Assembly (NCBI GenBank): GCA_009695305.1
Contig: SIBG01000002.1
Coordinates: forward strand, 33,156-97,155
Reading direction: 5' to 3'
From: Opitutus sp.
Lineage (GTDB): Bacteria; Verrucomicrobiota; Verrucomicrobiia; Opitutales; Opitutaceae
Length of the DNA: 64,000 nt
Both the position numbers and the translations under genes were made by a program. The first letter of the stretch is position 1. Each line of letters starts with the position of its first letter. Shown here piece after piece: positions 50,573 through 59,536 of the stretch. Under the pieces are notes generated by a model that made no database searches, was not told the origin of the DNA, and was given only the letters and a program-made list of their open reading frames with translations.

Positions 50573-53035
50573 CTAGCGCCAGAGTGAAACCAAACTGTCT
50601 TTTCGCACCCAACCGGTCTGGCCGTTTTCGAAACGGAGGCGGGTCCAGCCGAGGAAGATTTTGTCGGCGATGGCGACGCTGCCGGCGGCGAGCGCCGTCG
50701 TTTTCTGCGTGGTGTCGGCTTCGGTCGGAATCGAGCGGAGGGTGTCGGCATGCCACACGACGACGGCGCGCGCGTCGGCGGTCTCGCCGTAGGTCAGCAC
50801 ACTGAAGAGCGCGGTTGCGCCGAGCAATCCGCAGCCGGCCAGCGCGGTGCCGGCGCTCCAAAAAATGCCGCGGGCGCGGCGACCGTAGGAGTTGAGGAGC
50901 AGCCAGGCGAGCGCGAGGGCGGTTCCGACGGCGGCCGCGATGAGGGCGAGTTGCCACGCGGCGGGCGAGGCGAGGCGGGCGAGTGATTGCGGTGGGGCGG
51001 GCGCGAGAAACGGGGCGAGGGGTGCGGGAGCGAAGCCCGCTTTTTCGGCGGCGAGCGCGAAGTGCCAGCGCACGGCCGGGTCGGCGGGCTTTTGCACGAA
51101 CGCGGCGGCGGCGTGCGCGGCCGCTTCGCCGGCGCGGTCCTGCTGCGCGAGGGCGAGCGCGAGGTTGTGCCGGGCGACCCAGTCGGTGGGATTTTTCGCG
51201 ACGGTGGTGCGCCAGGCTTTTTCCGCGCCGGCGAAATCGCCGCTGCGGTAGGCGGTGGCGGGCTCCGCCGCCAACGCGGCCGGACTGAAAAGCTGCAGGC
51301 TGAAAACGGACAGGGCGAGGAGCGCGGCGAAAGGGAGGAGGTTGCGCGGGAGGAAGAGCCGCAGCGGGTTGAAGCCGCGGACGCGCTTCGCGATGAGGGC
51401 CGCTTCGGCGCGCGCGGTCCAATCGGAGGGCAGGCCGGTCTGAGGACCGTAGAGCGCGCGGTCAGATTCCGTCCAGAGCACGGCCCATTCTTGATCACTG
51501 AGCGCGCTGGCGGGAGGGGCGGCGTGGGCGATCTGCCAGAGGACGGCGGCATCGTGTTGCCACGCGAGGAGGAGCTGCGGGCTGGGCGCGGTGCGGAGCT
51601 GCGGGAGGATGGCGGCGAGGCGGGCGCGCGCTTCGCGGCGGGGGCGGAGGGGATCGGTGCGTTGGGCGCGGCGCACCGCGAGCCAGAGCCAGACGGACAA
51701 CGGAACGAAAAGCGGCGACAACAACCACGTGAGCAGCGTCAGGGTATCGAGGGGCGCGCGGGCGAGGTCCGAGCCGGGTAGCGGATCGCGCGGGATGCCG
51801 GCCGGCGGGAGGGGAGCGACGGGCGGCGCGGCAGATTTGGCCGCTGCGGATTCCGGCGCAGTGTGGGGGGCGACGGCGGCGGGCGCGGGCGTGAAGAGCG
51901 GAGCATTCGGGGCGGTGATCGTCACGTTGGCGCGCGGGGCGGTGAGGGTTTTGTAGGCGCCGGCTTTCGGATCAAAGTAGGTGAAGTTGACGGGGCCGAG
52001 CGCGTAGGCGCCGGCTTTCGTGGGCACGAGGACGACGTCCTCGCTGAGCGTGGTGTCGAAAAGTTTACCTTCGGCGGGCGTGCGTTTCGCCTTGGGCTGG
52101 ACGACTTGGAAATCGTTTGAGACGTCGCGCTGCGGCAGGCCGCCGACATCGGGCCAGTTGCCGTTGCCGCTGAGTTCGAGGGTCCACGTCACGGGCTCGC
52201 CGACGGCGGCCTTTTCAGGGATGACTTTGGAGACGAGCTTGAACTGGCCGACGGCGCCGGAGAATCCGGCGGGCGCGGGCACGGGGAGCGCGCGGACCGT
52301 GAACTGCGGGCGGTTGCTCTCGGCGATGATTTGCTCCACGCGCGGCGTCTGAAACAAGCCAAAGCCGATGCTGCCCGTCTGGATGTTGACGGATTGGGTG
52401 ACGCTGCCGAGCGCGAGCGGACCGGCGGTCTTGGCGTAGGCGCGGGTTTTGTAGATGATATTGAGGCGGGATTCGCCGGCGGTGATGACCTCGGCGGGCT
52501 CGGGCTTCGACCACTCCTCGGCGACGAGGGCGCCGGCGTTCCAGTCGGGCGCGGTGGCGAGTTGGGAGAAGTTGCGGCGGGCGACATCGAGCGTGTAGGT
52601 GAGCGGAAAGACCTCGCCCGCCCAGAGGGTCAGCGTGGTGGGCTGGAGGCGCGCGACGACGACATTCTCGGCGACGTTGGAGCGCGGCGTGCTGGCGTTG
52701 ACCGCGGGAACGCGGAGCGTGCCCTTGTCGGTTTTGACGGTGAACGTCGGGATCGCGATCGTGGCGCCGCTGCGCGCTTGAATCCGATAGGTGAGCAGCA
52801 CGGAGTCAGTGCGGCTGAAATTGACGATGTTGGTGCTGTTGGTCTGGCCGGCGAGGGTGAGCTGGACGCCGTCGACGACGGGGAGCTGCGGCTGGCCGTC
52901 CGGCGTGCAGTTTTCGAACACGAGGATGAGCTCCGGGGAGCCGGAGTTGGACGACTCCCACCGCACGACCTGGGCACGGGCGGCGGCCGGGAAAACGAAC
53001 GCGAGGGCGAGCAAGAGAACGAGGCGGAGGCGCAT
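50573..53035 (-). CDS. batD: BatD protein fused to BatE-like TPR/SH3 region
   Basis: 820 residues, the last gene of the Bat operon. Signal peptide MRLRLVLLLALAFVFPAAAR. Tandem beta domains of BatD follow (LPVVDGVQLTLAGQTNSTNI; VTWTLELSGNGNWPDVGGLP; FDTTLSEDVVLVPTKAGAYA), a membrane segment near residue 440, an alpha region, and a C-terminal TPR-like/BatE part (AYRSGDFAGAEKAWRTTVAK, NPTDWVARHNLALALAQQDR), two more membrane helices, and an SH3-like end (KIFLGWTRLRFENGQTGWVR). Normally BatD and BatE are separate. The Bat system supports aerotolerance or envelope stress in Bacteroides and relatives. Confidence 0.88.
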   Translation of the reverse strand: MRLRLVLLLALAFVFPAAARAQVVRWESSNSGSPELILVFENCTPDGQPQLPVVDGVQLTLAGQTNSTNIVNFSRTDSVLLTYRIQARSGATIAIPTFTVKTDKGTLRVPAVNASTPRSNVAENVVVARLQPTTLTLWAGEVFPLTYTLDVARRNFSQLATAPDWNAGALVAEEWSKPEPAEVITAGESRLNIIYKTRAYAKTAGPLALGSVTQSVNIQTGSIGFGLFQTPRVEQIIAESNRPQFTVRALPVPAPAGFSGAVGQFKLVSKVIPEKAAVGEPVTWTLELSGNGNWPDVGGLPQRDVSNDFQVVQPKAKRTPAEGKLFDTTLSEDVVLVPTKAGAYALGPVNFTYFDPKAGAYKTLTAPRANVTITAPNAPLFTPAPAAVAPHTAPESAAAKSAAPPVAPLPPAGIPRDPLPGSDLARAPLDTLTLLTWLLSPLFVPLSVWLWLAVRRAQRTDPLRPRREARARLAAILPQLRTAPSPQLLLAWQHDAAVLWQIAHAAPPASALSDQEWAVLWTESDRALYGPQTGLPSDWTARAEAALIAKRVRGFNPLRLFLPRNLLPFAALLALSVFSLQLFSPAALAAEPATAYRSGDFAGAEKAWRTTVAKNPTDWVARHNLALALAQQDRAGEAAAHAAAAFVQKPADPAVRWHFALAAEKAGFAPAPLAPFLAPAPPQSLARLASPAAWQLALIAAAVGTALALAWLLLNSYGRRARGIFWSAGTALAGCGLLGATALFSVLTYGETADARAVVVWHADTLRSIPTEADTTQKTTALAAGSVAIADKIFLGWTRLRFENGQTGWVRKDSLVSLWR

Positions 53036-53040
53036 GGGTG

Positions 53041-54888
53041 TTACCAATCTTTGCCCTTCTTTTTCTCGGTGGGCTTTTTATCGCCGTCCATGAGTTGGAA
53101 GAGCTGGGCGGGTGAATCTTGGTTGCGAAGCTGTTCGAGTTTCTGGAGCGGGAGCGCGAGGGTCGGGTCGACGGGCTCTTTGACTCGATCCTTCTGCTCG
53201 GGCTCGCCACCGACTTTTTGCGTGCCGCTCGGTGGCGGCGGGGGCGGCTGATCTTTTTGCTGCATGTCGCCAAAGGCGGACTCGCCGGGCTTTTTCTGCG
53301 CTTCGTCCGGTTTTTTGTCCTGGGACTGATTTTGATCCTGCGGCTTTTGGTCGGAGGACTTTTGATCCTGCTGCTTCTGCTGGTCTGATTTCTGTTGGTC
53401 CTGATTTTTCTGGTCCTGATTCTTCTGCTCCTGATCTTTTTGATCCTGATTCTGCTGGTCCTTATCCTGCGATTTTTGGTCATCCTTCTTGTCGTCGGGT
53501 TTTTTCAGCAGCGCCTCAAGTTCCTCGCGGAGCTTGGGCCAGTCGGCGGTCTTGGGATCGAGGGCCGAGCCGGTGTCGACCGCGGCGAGCGCGTCACGCA
53601 CGGGGCCTTCGAGCACGGGCTGTTGCTCGGATTGGAGATGCGAACCCCAGGTGACGGTTTCGCGGCCGAGCTCCGCCCAGTCGCGGGCGGAACGCGCTTC
53701 AGTGGCGGACAAACGTCCGACGATCTTCGAGAGCCCGGCGGCAGAGGAGGGCGAAGGCTCATTGGCGATTGCCGATGGAGGAGTGCCGATTACAAACAAT
53801 AGAACGATTAGCGCAGCCGCCGTGGTGCCGGCCGGAGCAATCGGCAATCGGCGATCGGCAATCTTCAATGTGATCGCGCGCGGGCGCGGGCGCACGGGGA
53901 ATTCGTAGCAGAGGCTCATGAGCAGGCACCACAGGCCGAACGCGAGCGGCCACTGAAAACGCTCGGCGAGGCGCACGGTGTTTTTCTCCAGGAAGCGGCC
54001 CTTGCGCCCGGCTTCGACGGTCTCTTTGAGCAACGTGGCGAGGTCGAGCCACGTGCTGGCGTCGCGGTAGACGCCCCCCGTCACCGAGGCGAGCTGTTGC
54101 AGGGTGCCGCTCTCGAGTTTCGAAAGCACGACCGCGCCGCGTTCATCCTTCATGAAACCGTCCTTACCGTCGGGAATCATGGCGCCGGCGGCGGTGCCGA
54201 CGCCGAGACCAATCACGCGGATGCCTTTTTTCTTCAAGTCCTCGATGCCGGATTTCCAGTCGTCGTCGGTCGCCTCACCGTCACTCAGGACGATGAGAAA
54301 GCGGTCCGCGGCGGCGCTGGAGCCAAACGCCGTGAGGGAAGTGTCGACGAGGGCGCGGTAGTTGGTGCCGCCCGCGGGCAGGAAATCCGGGCCGAGCGCG
54401 GGCAGAAACTCGCGGAGGATTTCGTAATCGGAACTGAGGGGAGACTGCAGGAAGGCGGTGCCGGAGAAGACGACGAGGCCGACGCGTTCGCCGGAAAGTT
54501 TTTCGAGGAGGGACTGGATGAGCAGCTTCGAGCGCTCGAGGCGCGAGGGCTTCACGTCGGGCGCGAGCATCGAGCGCGAGAGGTCGATCGCGAGGAGGAT
54601 TTCGCGGGATTGATCGAAGACGGGTTCCTCGAGCCGGCCGTATTGGGGGCGGGCGAGAGCCACGATGGCGAGGGCCAGGCCGAGCGCGAGCCACCCACGT
54701 GGGCGCGCCCGGCGGGGCGGGAGCGGGGAATTGGGCGCGGAAAATTGGAGCGAGTGCGCGCCGGCCTCGGCGCGGAGGATTTTCGGGTGGGCGGCGGCGG
54801 CGGCGCGGCGCCGGTGGGTGATTTCCCAGCCGAGCAAGGCCGCGGGCGCGAACAGCAACCAGAGGAGATCCGGCCAGGCGAAATTCAT
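53041..54888 (-). CDS. batB: BatB VWA protein fused to BatC-like region, with Q/D/K low complexity
   Basis: 615 residues from ATG 54888, which overlaps the BatA stop by 4 bases. Two N-terminal helices (WPDLLWLLFAPAALLGWEIT; WLALGLALAIVALARPQYGR), then a VWA domain with MIDAS ILLAIDLSRSMLAPD and SDGEATDDD. A helix near 330 ends BatB. A second hydrophobic segment, TTAAALIVLLFVIGTPPS, then leads into a BatC-like soluble part with a ~90-residue Gln/Asp/Lys repeat (DQQNQDQKDQEQKNQDQKNQ) and a Pro-rich end. Palindromic repeat arms flank the second hydrophobic segment. Confidence 0.87.
   Translation of the reverse strand: MNFAWPDLLWLLFAPAALLGWEITHRRRAAAAAHPKILRAEAGAHSLQFSAPNSPLPPRRARPRGWLALGLALAIVALARPQYGRLEEPVFDQSREILLAIDLSRSMLAPDVKPSRLERSKLLIQSLLEKLSGERVGLVVFSGTAFLQSPLSSDYEILREFLPALGPDFLPAGGTNYRALVDTSLTAFGSSAAADRFLIVLSDGEATDDDWKSGIEDLKKKGIRVIGLGVGTAAGAMIPDGKDGFMKDERGAVVLSKLESGTLQQLASVTGGVYRDASTWLDLATLLKETVEAGRKGRFLEKNTVRLAERFQWPLAFGLWCLLMSLCYEFPVRPRPRAITLKIADRRLPIAPAGTTAAALIVLLFVIGTPPSAIANEPSPSSAAGLSKIVGRLSATEARSARDWAELGRETVTWGSHLQSEQQPVLEGPVRDALAAVDTGSALDPKTADWPKLREELEALLKKPDDKKDDQKSQDKDQQNQDQKDQEQKNQDQKNQDQQKSDQQKQQDQKSSDQKPQDQNQSQDKKPDEAQKKPGESAFGDMQQKDQPPPPPPSGTQKVGGEPEQKDRVKEPVDPTLALPLQKLEQLRNQDSPAQLFQLMDGDKKPTEKKKGKDW
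53760..53870. repeat. In-frame 111-bp inverted-repeat element inside batB/C
   Basis: Ends CATTGGCGATTGCCGATGGA... (53760) and AATCGGCAATCGGCGATCGG... (53839-53870) are imperfect inverted copies of GCCGATTGC-type words. The element is 111 bp, exactly 37 codons, and keeps the frame. It encloses the code for the membrane segment AAALIVLLFVIG, at the join between the BatB and BatC parts. Confidence 0.65.
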
Positions 54889-55904
54889 GCGACGGCCTCC
54901 GGTCGCCACAGCGGACGGGCAAAGGCGGCGGCGAGCCCGAGCGCGGCCAGGGCCGGGGCGGCGAGCCACCAGAAGAGCTCCGTGGTGACGAGGTAGCTCT
55001 TGGCTTGGAATTCGATTTTCTGCGCCCGGTCGATGGCTTTGAACGCGTTTTCGGCGGTATCGATGTCCGAGGCACGGAAGAATTTTCCACCGGTGGCGGT
55101 GGAGATTTCGCGGAGCGCACCCTCGTCGAGATCGGAAAAGATCGTGCGGGTGCCGATCCGGCGGTGGTTGGCATCGAAGACCGGAAACGGCACGTAGCCA
55201 TCCTTGCCCGCGCCGATGGTGTAGACGGGAATGCCGCGGGATTTCGCGAGGCCGGTGGCCTGGGCCGGCGTGAGCGCGCCGCGATTGTTCGCCCCGTCGG
55301 TCAGGAGGACAATGAAGGCGCCCTGGCGTTTGCCGCCGCTTTCTCGCTTCGCCTGTTCGAGGCGGGTGAGGGCGACGCCGAGGCCGTCGCCGATCGCGGT
55401 CCCGTCCTCAATCAGGCCGATTTTCACCCGCTCGAGCTGCTTCGCGAGCCAGGCATGATCAAAGGTCAGCGGCGCCATCGTGTAGGCGCGGCCCGAAAAC
55501 AGCACGACGCCGATGCGATCGGCCGTCCGCTGCTCGATAAAGGCCTGAATCACGGGCTTGATGGCCTGGAGGCGGTTGATGCGATCGCCGCCGCGCACGT
55601 AGTCCTCGGCGAGCATCGAGCCGGAAAGATCGACGGCCAGTATGATGTCGTAGCCTTGCGAGCGGACTTCCCGCTTGTCCTCGACCCGTTGGGGCCGCGC
55701 GAGCGCGACGATGAGCAACGCGAGCCCGACCAGTGAAAGTCCGACCGGCCAGCGCGACGGCGCGGCGAGCGAGGGCCGGTGCCAGGCGGCGGCGAAAGGC
55801 ACGAGCAGCACCGGCACGCGCCGGCGGCCGCGCAGCCAGACGACGAGCGGCAGCACGAGGAGGGCGACGAGCCAGATTGGGTCCTTGAACACGAGGTGGT
55901 TCAT
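54885..55904 (-). CDS. batA: BatA VWA-domain membrane protein
   Basis: 339 residues. Two N-terminal helices (PIWLVALLVLPLVVWLRG; GLSLVGLALLIVALARPQRV), a VWA domain with MIDAS DIILAVDLSGSMLAED, VVLFSGRAYTMAPLTFDHAW, IEDGTAIGDGLGVALTRLEQ and LLTDGANNRG, and a C-terminal helix (LFWWLAAPALAALGLAAAFA). It is coupled to BatB/C by the ATGA overlap and lies 4 bases after the DUF58 gene. Confidence 0.93.
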   Translation of the reverse strand: MNHLVFKDPIWLVALLVLPLVVWLRGRRRVPVLLVPFAAAWHRPSLAAPSRWPVGLSLVGLALLIVALARPQRVEDKREVRSQGYDIILAVDLSGSMLAEDYVRGGDRINRLQAIKPVIQAFIEQRTADRIGVVLFSGRAYTMAPLTFDHAWLAKQLERVKIGLIEDGTAIGDGLGVALTRLEQAKRESGGKRQGAFIVLLTDGANNRGALTPAQATGLAKSRGIPVYTIGAGKDGYVPFPVFDANHRRIGTRTIFSDLDEGALREISTATGGKFFRASDIDTAENAFKAIDRAQKIEFQAKSYLVTTELFWWLAAPALAALGLAAAFARPLWRPEAVA

Positions 55905-55908
55905 GATT

Positions 55909-56883
55909 TCAGCGCCGTGAACCCGCGCGCATGCGGGCGTGAAAAAAGCGAACGAGGGCGTCGAGCCGGTTCTGCTCGGTGGTGACGACGAGCCGGCTCA
56001 ACGGGTCGGGGAAAGTTTCCAGCCAGAGCGTCTCGCGTTCGCGGCACCACGTGGCGTGGGCGGCGCGTTCCGCGGCGTTGCCGTCGATGGTGACGAGCCG
56101 ACCGGCGGTGGGATCATAGGCGGCGAAGCTTTCACCGGCGGGCAAGGCGCGCTCCCACGGATCATCGACGCGGAAACCCATCGTCTGGTAGCGGCGCTGG
56201 AGGATGGTCCAGCCCTCGGGCGCCGCGCCTCCCGGGGCGCCGGGCTGCCGGGGCGGGGCGCCGGGCGCCGGCCGAGTTCGCTCGACCAGCTCAGGCCGGG
56301 GCGGGAAATCACCGAGCCAGAGCAGGACGCTGTGCTTGGGGGCGGCCCGCGCGAGAAAACGCCACGGAATCTCCGGGGCGGGGTCGGTCGGGGCGGGCGC
56401 GGGGCGGGCCAGGAGGGTGGCGGCGGAGTGGAGGATCTGGCCGCGGCCGCGGACGGGTTCGCGAAAAAGATTTCCGTAGGGCCCGGCGTGGACGAAGCCA
56501 ACGCGATCGCGGTTGACGGCGCCGAGCAGCATGACGAGGCCGGCGAGCTCAAGCAGCGCCTCGCGCTTCGATTGTGCGCCGGAGCCGAAGTGCAGCGACG
56601 GCGAGTCCTCGAACACGACGAGCAGCGTGACCTCCCGCTCCTCGACAAATTTTTTCCGGTAGGGCTCGCCGAGGCGGGCGGTGACATTCCAGTCGATGTC
56701 GCGGACGTCGTCGCCGAACTCGTATTTCACCACCTGGTCGAACTCCATGCCGCGGCCGCGGAACGCGGAGCGATACTCGCCGCTCAGGACGTTCTCGACG
56801 GCGTGCCGCACCCGCCACTCCAATTGGCGAAGGAGGGCGAGGGGATTGGCGCTGACGTTGGGCGCTGGAGCGATGGCGGACAT
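55909..56883 (-). CDS. DUF58 domain protein of the MoxR/Bat operon
   Basis: 324 residues. VENVLSGEYRSAFRGRGMEF, EFDQVVKYEFGDDVRDIDWN and VTARLGEPYRKKFVEEREVT are the DUF58 signature. The remaining half is a VWA-like fold (LLVVFEDSPSLHFGSGAQSK) with a Pro/Gly-rich loop (APGAPPRQPGAPGGAAPEG). It typically works with the MoxR ATPase as a chaperone-like pair. It lies 114 bases downstream of moxR and directly upstream of batA. Confidence 0.92.
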   Translation of the reverse strand: MSAIAPAPNVSANPLALLRQLEWRVRHAVENVLSGEYRSAFRGRGMEFDQVVKYEFGDDVRDIDWNVTARLGEPYRKKFVEEREVTLLVVFEDSPSLHFGSGAQSKREALLELAGLVMLLGAVNRDRVGFVHAGPYGNLFREPVRGRGQILHSAATLLARPAPAPTDPAPEIPWRFLARAAPKHSVLLWLGDFPPRPELVERTRPAPGAPPRQPGAPGGAAPEGWTILQRRYQTMGFRVDDPWERALPAGESFAAYDPTAGRLVTIDGNAAERAAHATWCRERETLWLETFPDPLSRLVVTTEQNRLDALVRFFHARMRAGSRR

Positions 56884-56997
56884 CGGGAAATCTTTCCTCC
56901 TTCTTCGTGATCTTGCTCTTTCGTCAGGTGGCCGGCCAGAGGCGGGCGGGCGTTTCCGAGAGAAAGATAAAGCGAAAGAGGAACGAGGAGGATTGCA

Positions 56998-57963
56998 TCA
57001 CTTCGTGCTGGGCACCGGCGTGCGCTCGACGACCTGCGACACGATTTTTTCGGGCGTGATCTCCTCGGCCTCGGCCTCGTAGGTGAGGCCGATGCGGTGG
57101 CGGAGGACGTCGGGGGCGAGTTCCTGCACGAGGGCCGGGGACAGATAATTCTGGCCGCGGAGCCAGGCGAGGGCGCGGCCGGACTGATAGAGTGCGAGCG
57201 AGGCGCGGGGCGAGGCGCCGAAGTTTAGGTAGCGTTTGCCGGCGCCGCCCTTTTCGGCGAGGGCCCGGGTGCCGCGCACCAGCGCGAGGATGTAGCCCTG
57301 CACCGCGGGCGAGAGATGGATGGCATCGACCTGGGCGCGCAACCCGAGCAACTCCTCGCCGCTCGATACGGCGGTGAGCGCCGGCTGTTTCGTGACCTGG
57401 CCCCAGCGTTGCATCATGGAGGATTCCTCCGCGGCACTTGGGTAGTCGACGATGAGCTTGAAGAGGAATCGATCCGTCTGCGCCTCGGGCAGCGGGTAGG
57501 TGCCCTCCTGCTCGATGGGGTTTTGCGTGGCCATCACGAAGAACGGATTCGGCAACGGATGCGTCTGCCCGCCGATCGTCACCTGGCGTTCCTGCATCGC
57601 TTCGAGCAGCGCGCTTTGGACTTTGGCGGGCGCGCGGTTGATTTCGTCGGCGAGGAGGAGGTTGGCAAAAATCGGCCCGTGGTGTGGGGTGAACTCGCCG
57701 GTCTTCGGCTGGAAAATCATCGTGCCGGTCACATCGCTCGGCAGCAGGTCGGGCGTGAATTGCACGCGCTCGAACTGGACGCCGAGGGCGGTGCCGAGGG
57801 ATTTGACGAGCAGCGTCTTCGCGAGGCCGGGCATGCCCTCGAGGAGGACGTGGCCATTGGCGAGGAGCGCGACGAGCAGGCGCTCGACGGCGGCATCCTG
57901 ACCGATGACGGCCTTGCCGATTTCATCGCGGAGTTTTTGGGACCAGACAGGACCGGTGATCAT
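56998..57963 (-). CDS. moxR: MoxR-family AAA+ ATPase
   Basis: 321 residues. Walker A is GMPGLAKTLLVKS, Walker B LLADEINRAPAKVQ, with sensor FFVMATQNPIEQEGTYPLPE and PEAQTDRFLF; the AAA lid ends with YLNFGASPRASLALYQSGRA. It heads the operon moxR-DUF58-batA-batB/C-batD/E and would use ATP to remodel or assemble the VWA proteins. It is divergent from the release factor-like gene. Confidence 0.95.
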   Translation of the reverse strand: MITGPVWSQKLRDEIGKAVIGQDAAVERLLVALLANGHVLLEGMPGLAKTLLVKSLGTALGVQFERVQFTPDLLPSDVTGTMIFQPKTGEFTPHHGPIFANLLLADEINRAPAKVQSALLEAMQERQVTIGGQTHPLPNPFFVMATQNPIEQEGTYPLPEAQTDRFLFKLIVDYPSAAEESSMMQRWGQVTKQPALTAVSSGEELLGLRAQVDAIHLSPAVQGYILALVRGTRALAEKGGAGKRYLNFGASPRASLALYQSGRALAWLRGQNYLSPALVQELAPDVLRHRIGLTYEAEAEEITPEKIVSQVVERTPVPSTK

Positions 57964-58118
57964 GGGAGGAGGTGAAGGGAAAGTGACAGGGAAAAGGGGA
58001 GGCGGAGACGCGAGGGCCAGGCGGGAGGGAAGGGAAGCGGGAAGACTGGAGCTGGAGATTGGAGGGCGTTTGACTCGGAGACAGAAGAATAGTTTCCCTA
58101 AGAAGAAAAGAGGCAGTC

Positions 58119-58514
58119 ATGGCTTTACCAACCCAAATCGACGAGCGGCTGGCGGCGGTGGGCGCGAACGCCGCCGACGTGGAGGAGCGGTTTGTGCGCG
58201 GGTCGGGGCCCGGTGGCCAGAAAATCAACAAGACCAGCTCGACGGTGTGGCTGCGGCATGGGCCGACGGGATTGGAGGTGCGCTGCCAGCGGGAACGGTC
58301 GCAGGCCGCCAATCGGGCGCTGGCGTGGCTGGAAATGGTCGGACGGCTCGAGGCGCGGGCGCGGGCGGCGACCGACGCGGTGGTCGCCGCCCGCGAAACC
58401 GAGCGCCGCCGCACGCGCCAGAAGTCCTACGGGCAGAAGGTGCGGATGATTCAGGCGAAGAAGCATCGCGCGAAGCACAAGGCGAAACGCGGGCGGGTGA
58501 GCAGCGACGAGTGA
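58119..58514 (+). CDS. RF-1/ArfB-like GGQ domain protein
   Basis: 131 residues. The peptidyl-tRNA hydrolysis motif is in [20 protein letters not shown] (GGQ), with [20 protein letters not shown] and a basic C-terminal tail ([18 protein letters not shown]). The length and tail fit release-factor-like rescue proteins (ArfB/YaeJ type) rather than a full RF with codon-recognition domain. It would release stalled peptides on the ribosome. An AGAGGCAG ribosome-binding stretch precedes the ATG. Confidence 0.88.
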   Translation: MALPTQIDERLAAVGANAADVEERFVRGSGPGGQKINKTSSTVWLRHGPTGLEVRCQRERSQAANRALAWLEMVGRLEARARAATDAVVAARETERRRTRQKSYGQKVRMIQAKKHRAKHKAKRGRVSSDE

Positions 58515-58572
58515 GGGCGGGGGTGAATAGGGCAGGTCGCAGCCCCAAGAGCATTAACCTAATAGCCAGGTA

Positions 58573-59438
58573 ATTTTTCTGCCCCCATTTTTCTGACTGA
58601 TCGTCTTATTTTGTGAGCGAGACCAACTGAACTTTCTGTCGGCCCAAGTTCACCCACTGCAGCGTGCGCAGCGGGCTGAGACGAAGCAAGGAACGCAGAT
58701 GGGGCTCATAGTTTGAAATCCCTTCAGTCAGGGCGGTGACCCGAAAGGCCGTTTCCGGGTTGATCAAGTGGAAGCATTGGCTGCCCAAGCGAGCGTTGCC
58801 GCGGGTCAAGGCCAACCGCTGCACAACCTTGCCTTCACCCCCGGCAAAGTGGATCAACGCTTCCGTGTAGAGTTCCAAATCCAGCCAGCATCCCCAGTCC
58901 TGCAATATGGCCAGGAGGTTTTCGCGGAAGCTTTGATCCGTCCGGTCCCGCTCCTGCCAGGCCTCCAGCTCGACGGCAAACTGGCGCCGCTCGATTTGCG
59001 TCAGCGTGGTGTTGATAAATCGCGACTCGACCTGCGCCGGTCTAAAATTGACGAGCTTGCCATGCTGTGCTCCGCACAGAAAAAGGTAGTTGAGCAATTG
59101 GGCTTCATGCACCCCGGCCAGCCCGAGGGCGGTCTTGAGTTCATAGATGCCGACGTTGGCGACGACCAGATCGAGCGAGTAGATTTTCGCGAAATCGCCG
59201 TGCGTGACCGTGACGGGAACTTCCTTAACCGCCGATAGCCCCGCCGCCGTGAGGCGCACGGTCAGGTCATTTTGGTAAATCGCCTCGTCGCAAAGCCGCC
59301 CCAGCTGATTCTGACACTCGAAGGCCACCCGCATCACTTGATAATCCAGCTCCGCAAACTCCTCCTGACTGACCGGGCACAAAGCAAGCGGGCCTGTGAT
59401 TGGCATCGTTGGAGTCAGAAAAATAGGGTCAGAAAAAT
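58573..59438. mobile_element. Second GxxExxY element with ATTTTTCTG inverted ends
   Basis: An 866-bp unit. The left end (58573-58597) has ATTTTTCTG at 58573 and 58587; the right end (59414-59438) is its inverse with two mismatches in 25. Each arm contains two ATTTTTCTG units, 14 bp apart. The single gene inside fills it: the stop is 9 bases from the left end and the start 8 bases from the right end. The organisation equals that of the element at 8122, but the end sequence is different. Confidence 0.8.
58606..59406 (-). CDS. GxxExxY-type protein with C-terminal extension
   Basis: 266 residues from ATG 59406. The N-terminal ~130 residues match the GxxExxY fold: ECQNQLGRLCDEAIYQNDLT (G36...E41-A-I-Y44), then KIYSLDLVVANVGIYELKTA (D79, E89-L-K91, a PD-(D/E)xK core) and EAQLLNYLFLCGAQHGKLVN. 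A further ~120 residues (RQFAVELEAWQERDRTDQSF; HLINPETAFRVTALTEGISN) are not in the short family members. The gene is bounded exactly by 25-bp inverted repeats. Confidence 0.85.
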   Translation of the reverse strand: MPITGPLALCPVSQEEFAELDYQVMRVAFECQNQLGRLCDEAIYQNDLTVRLTAAGLSAVKEVPVTVTHGDFAKIYSLDLVVANVGIYELKTALGLAGVHEAQLLNYLFLCGAQHGKLVNFRPAQVESRFINTTLTQIERRQFAVELEAWQERDRTDQSFRENLLAILQDWGCWLDLELYTEALIHFAGGEGKVVQRLALTRGNARLGSQCFHLINPETAFRVTALTEGISNYEPHLRSLLRLSPLRTLQWVNLGRQKVQLVSLTK

Positions 59439-59536
59439 GAAAAGGAATCTTTTTCAGCACTCTAACTTCGCCAATTCGATTTGGTAAGTGCTGATGGGTC
59501 GCAGACCTGCCCGGCTTCAAACGCCGCCGCGCCGGC

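Noticed and set aside
53300..53520. Tandem repeat or satellite DNA
   Set aside because: It is the coding DNA for the Gln/Asp/Lys-rich part of BatB/C and keeps the reading frame throughout.
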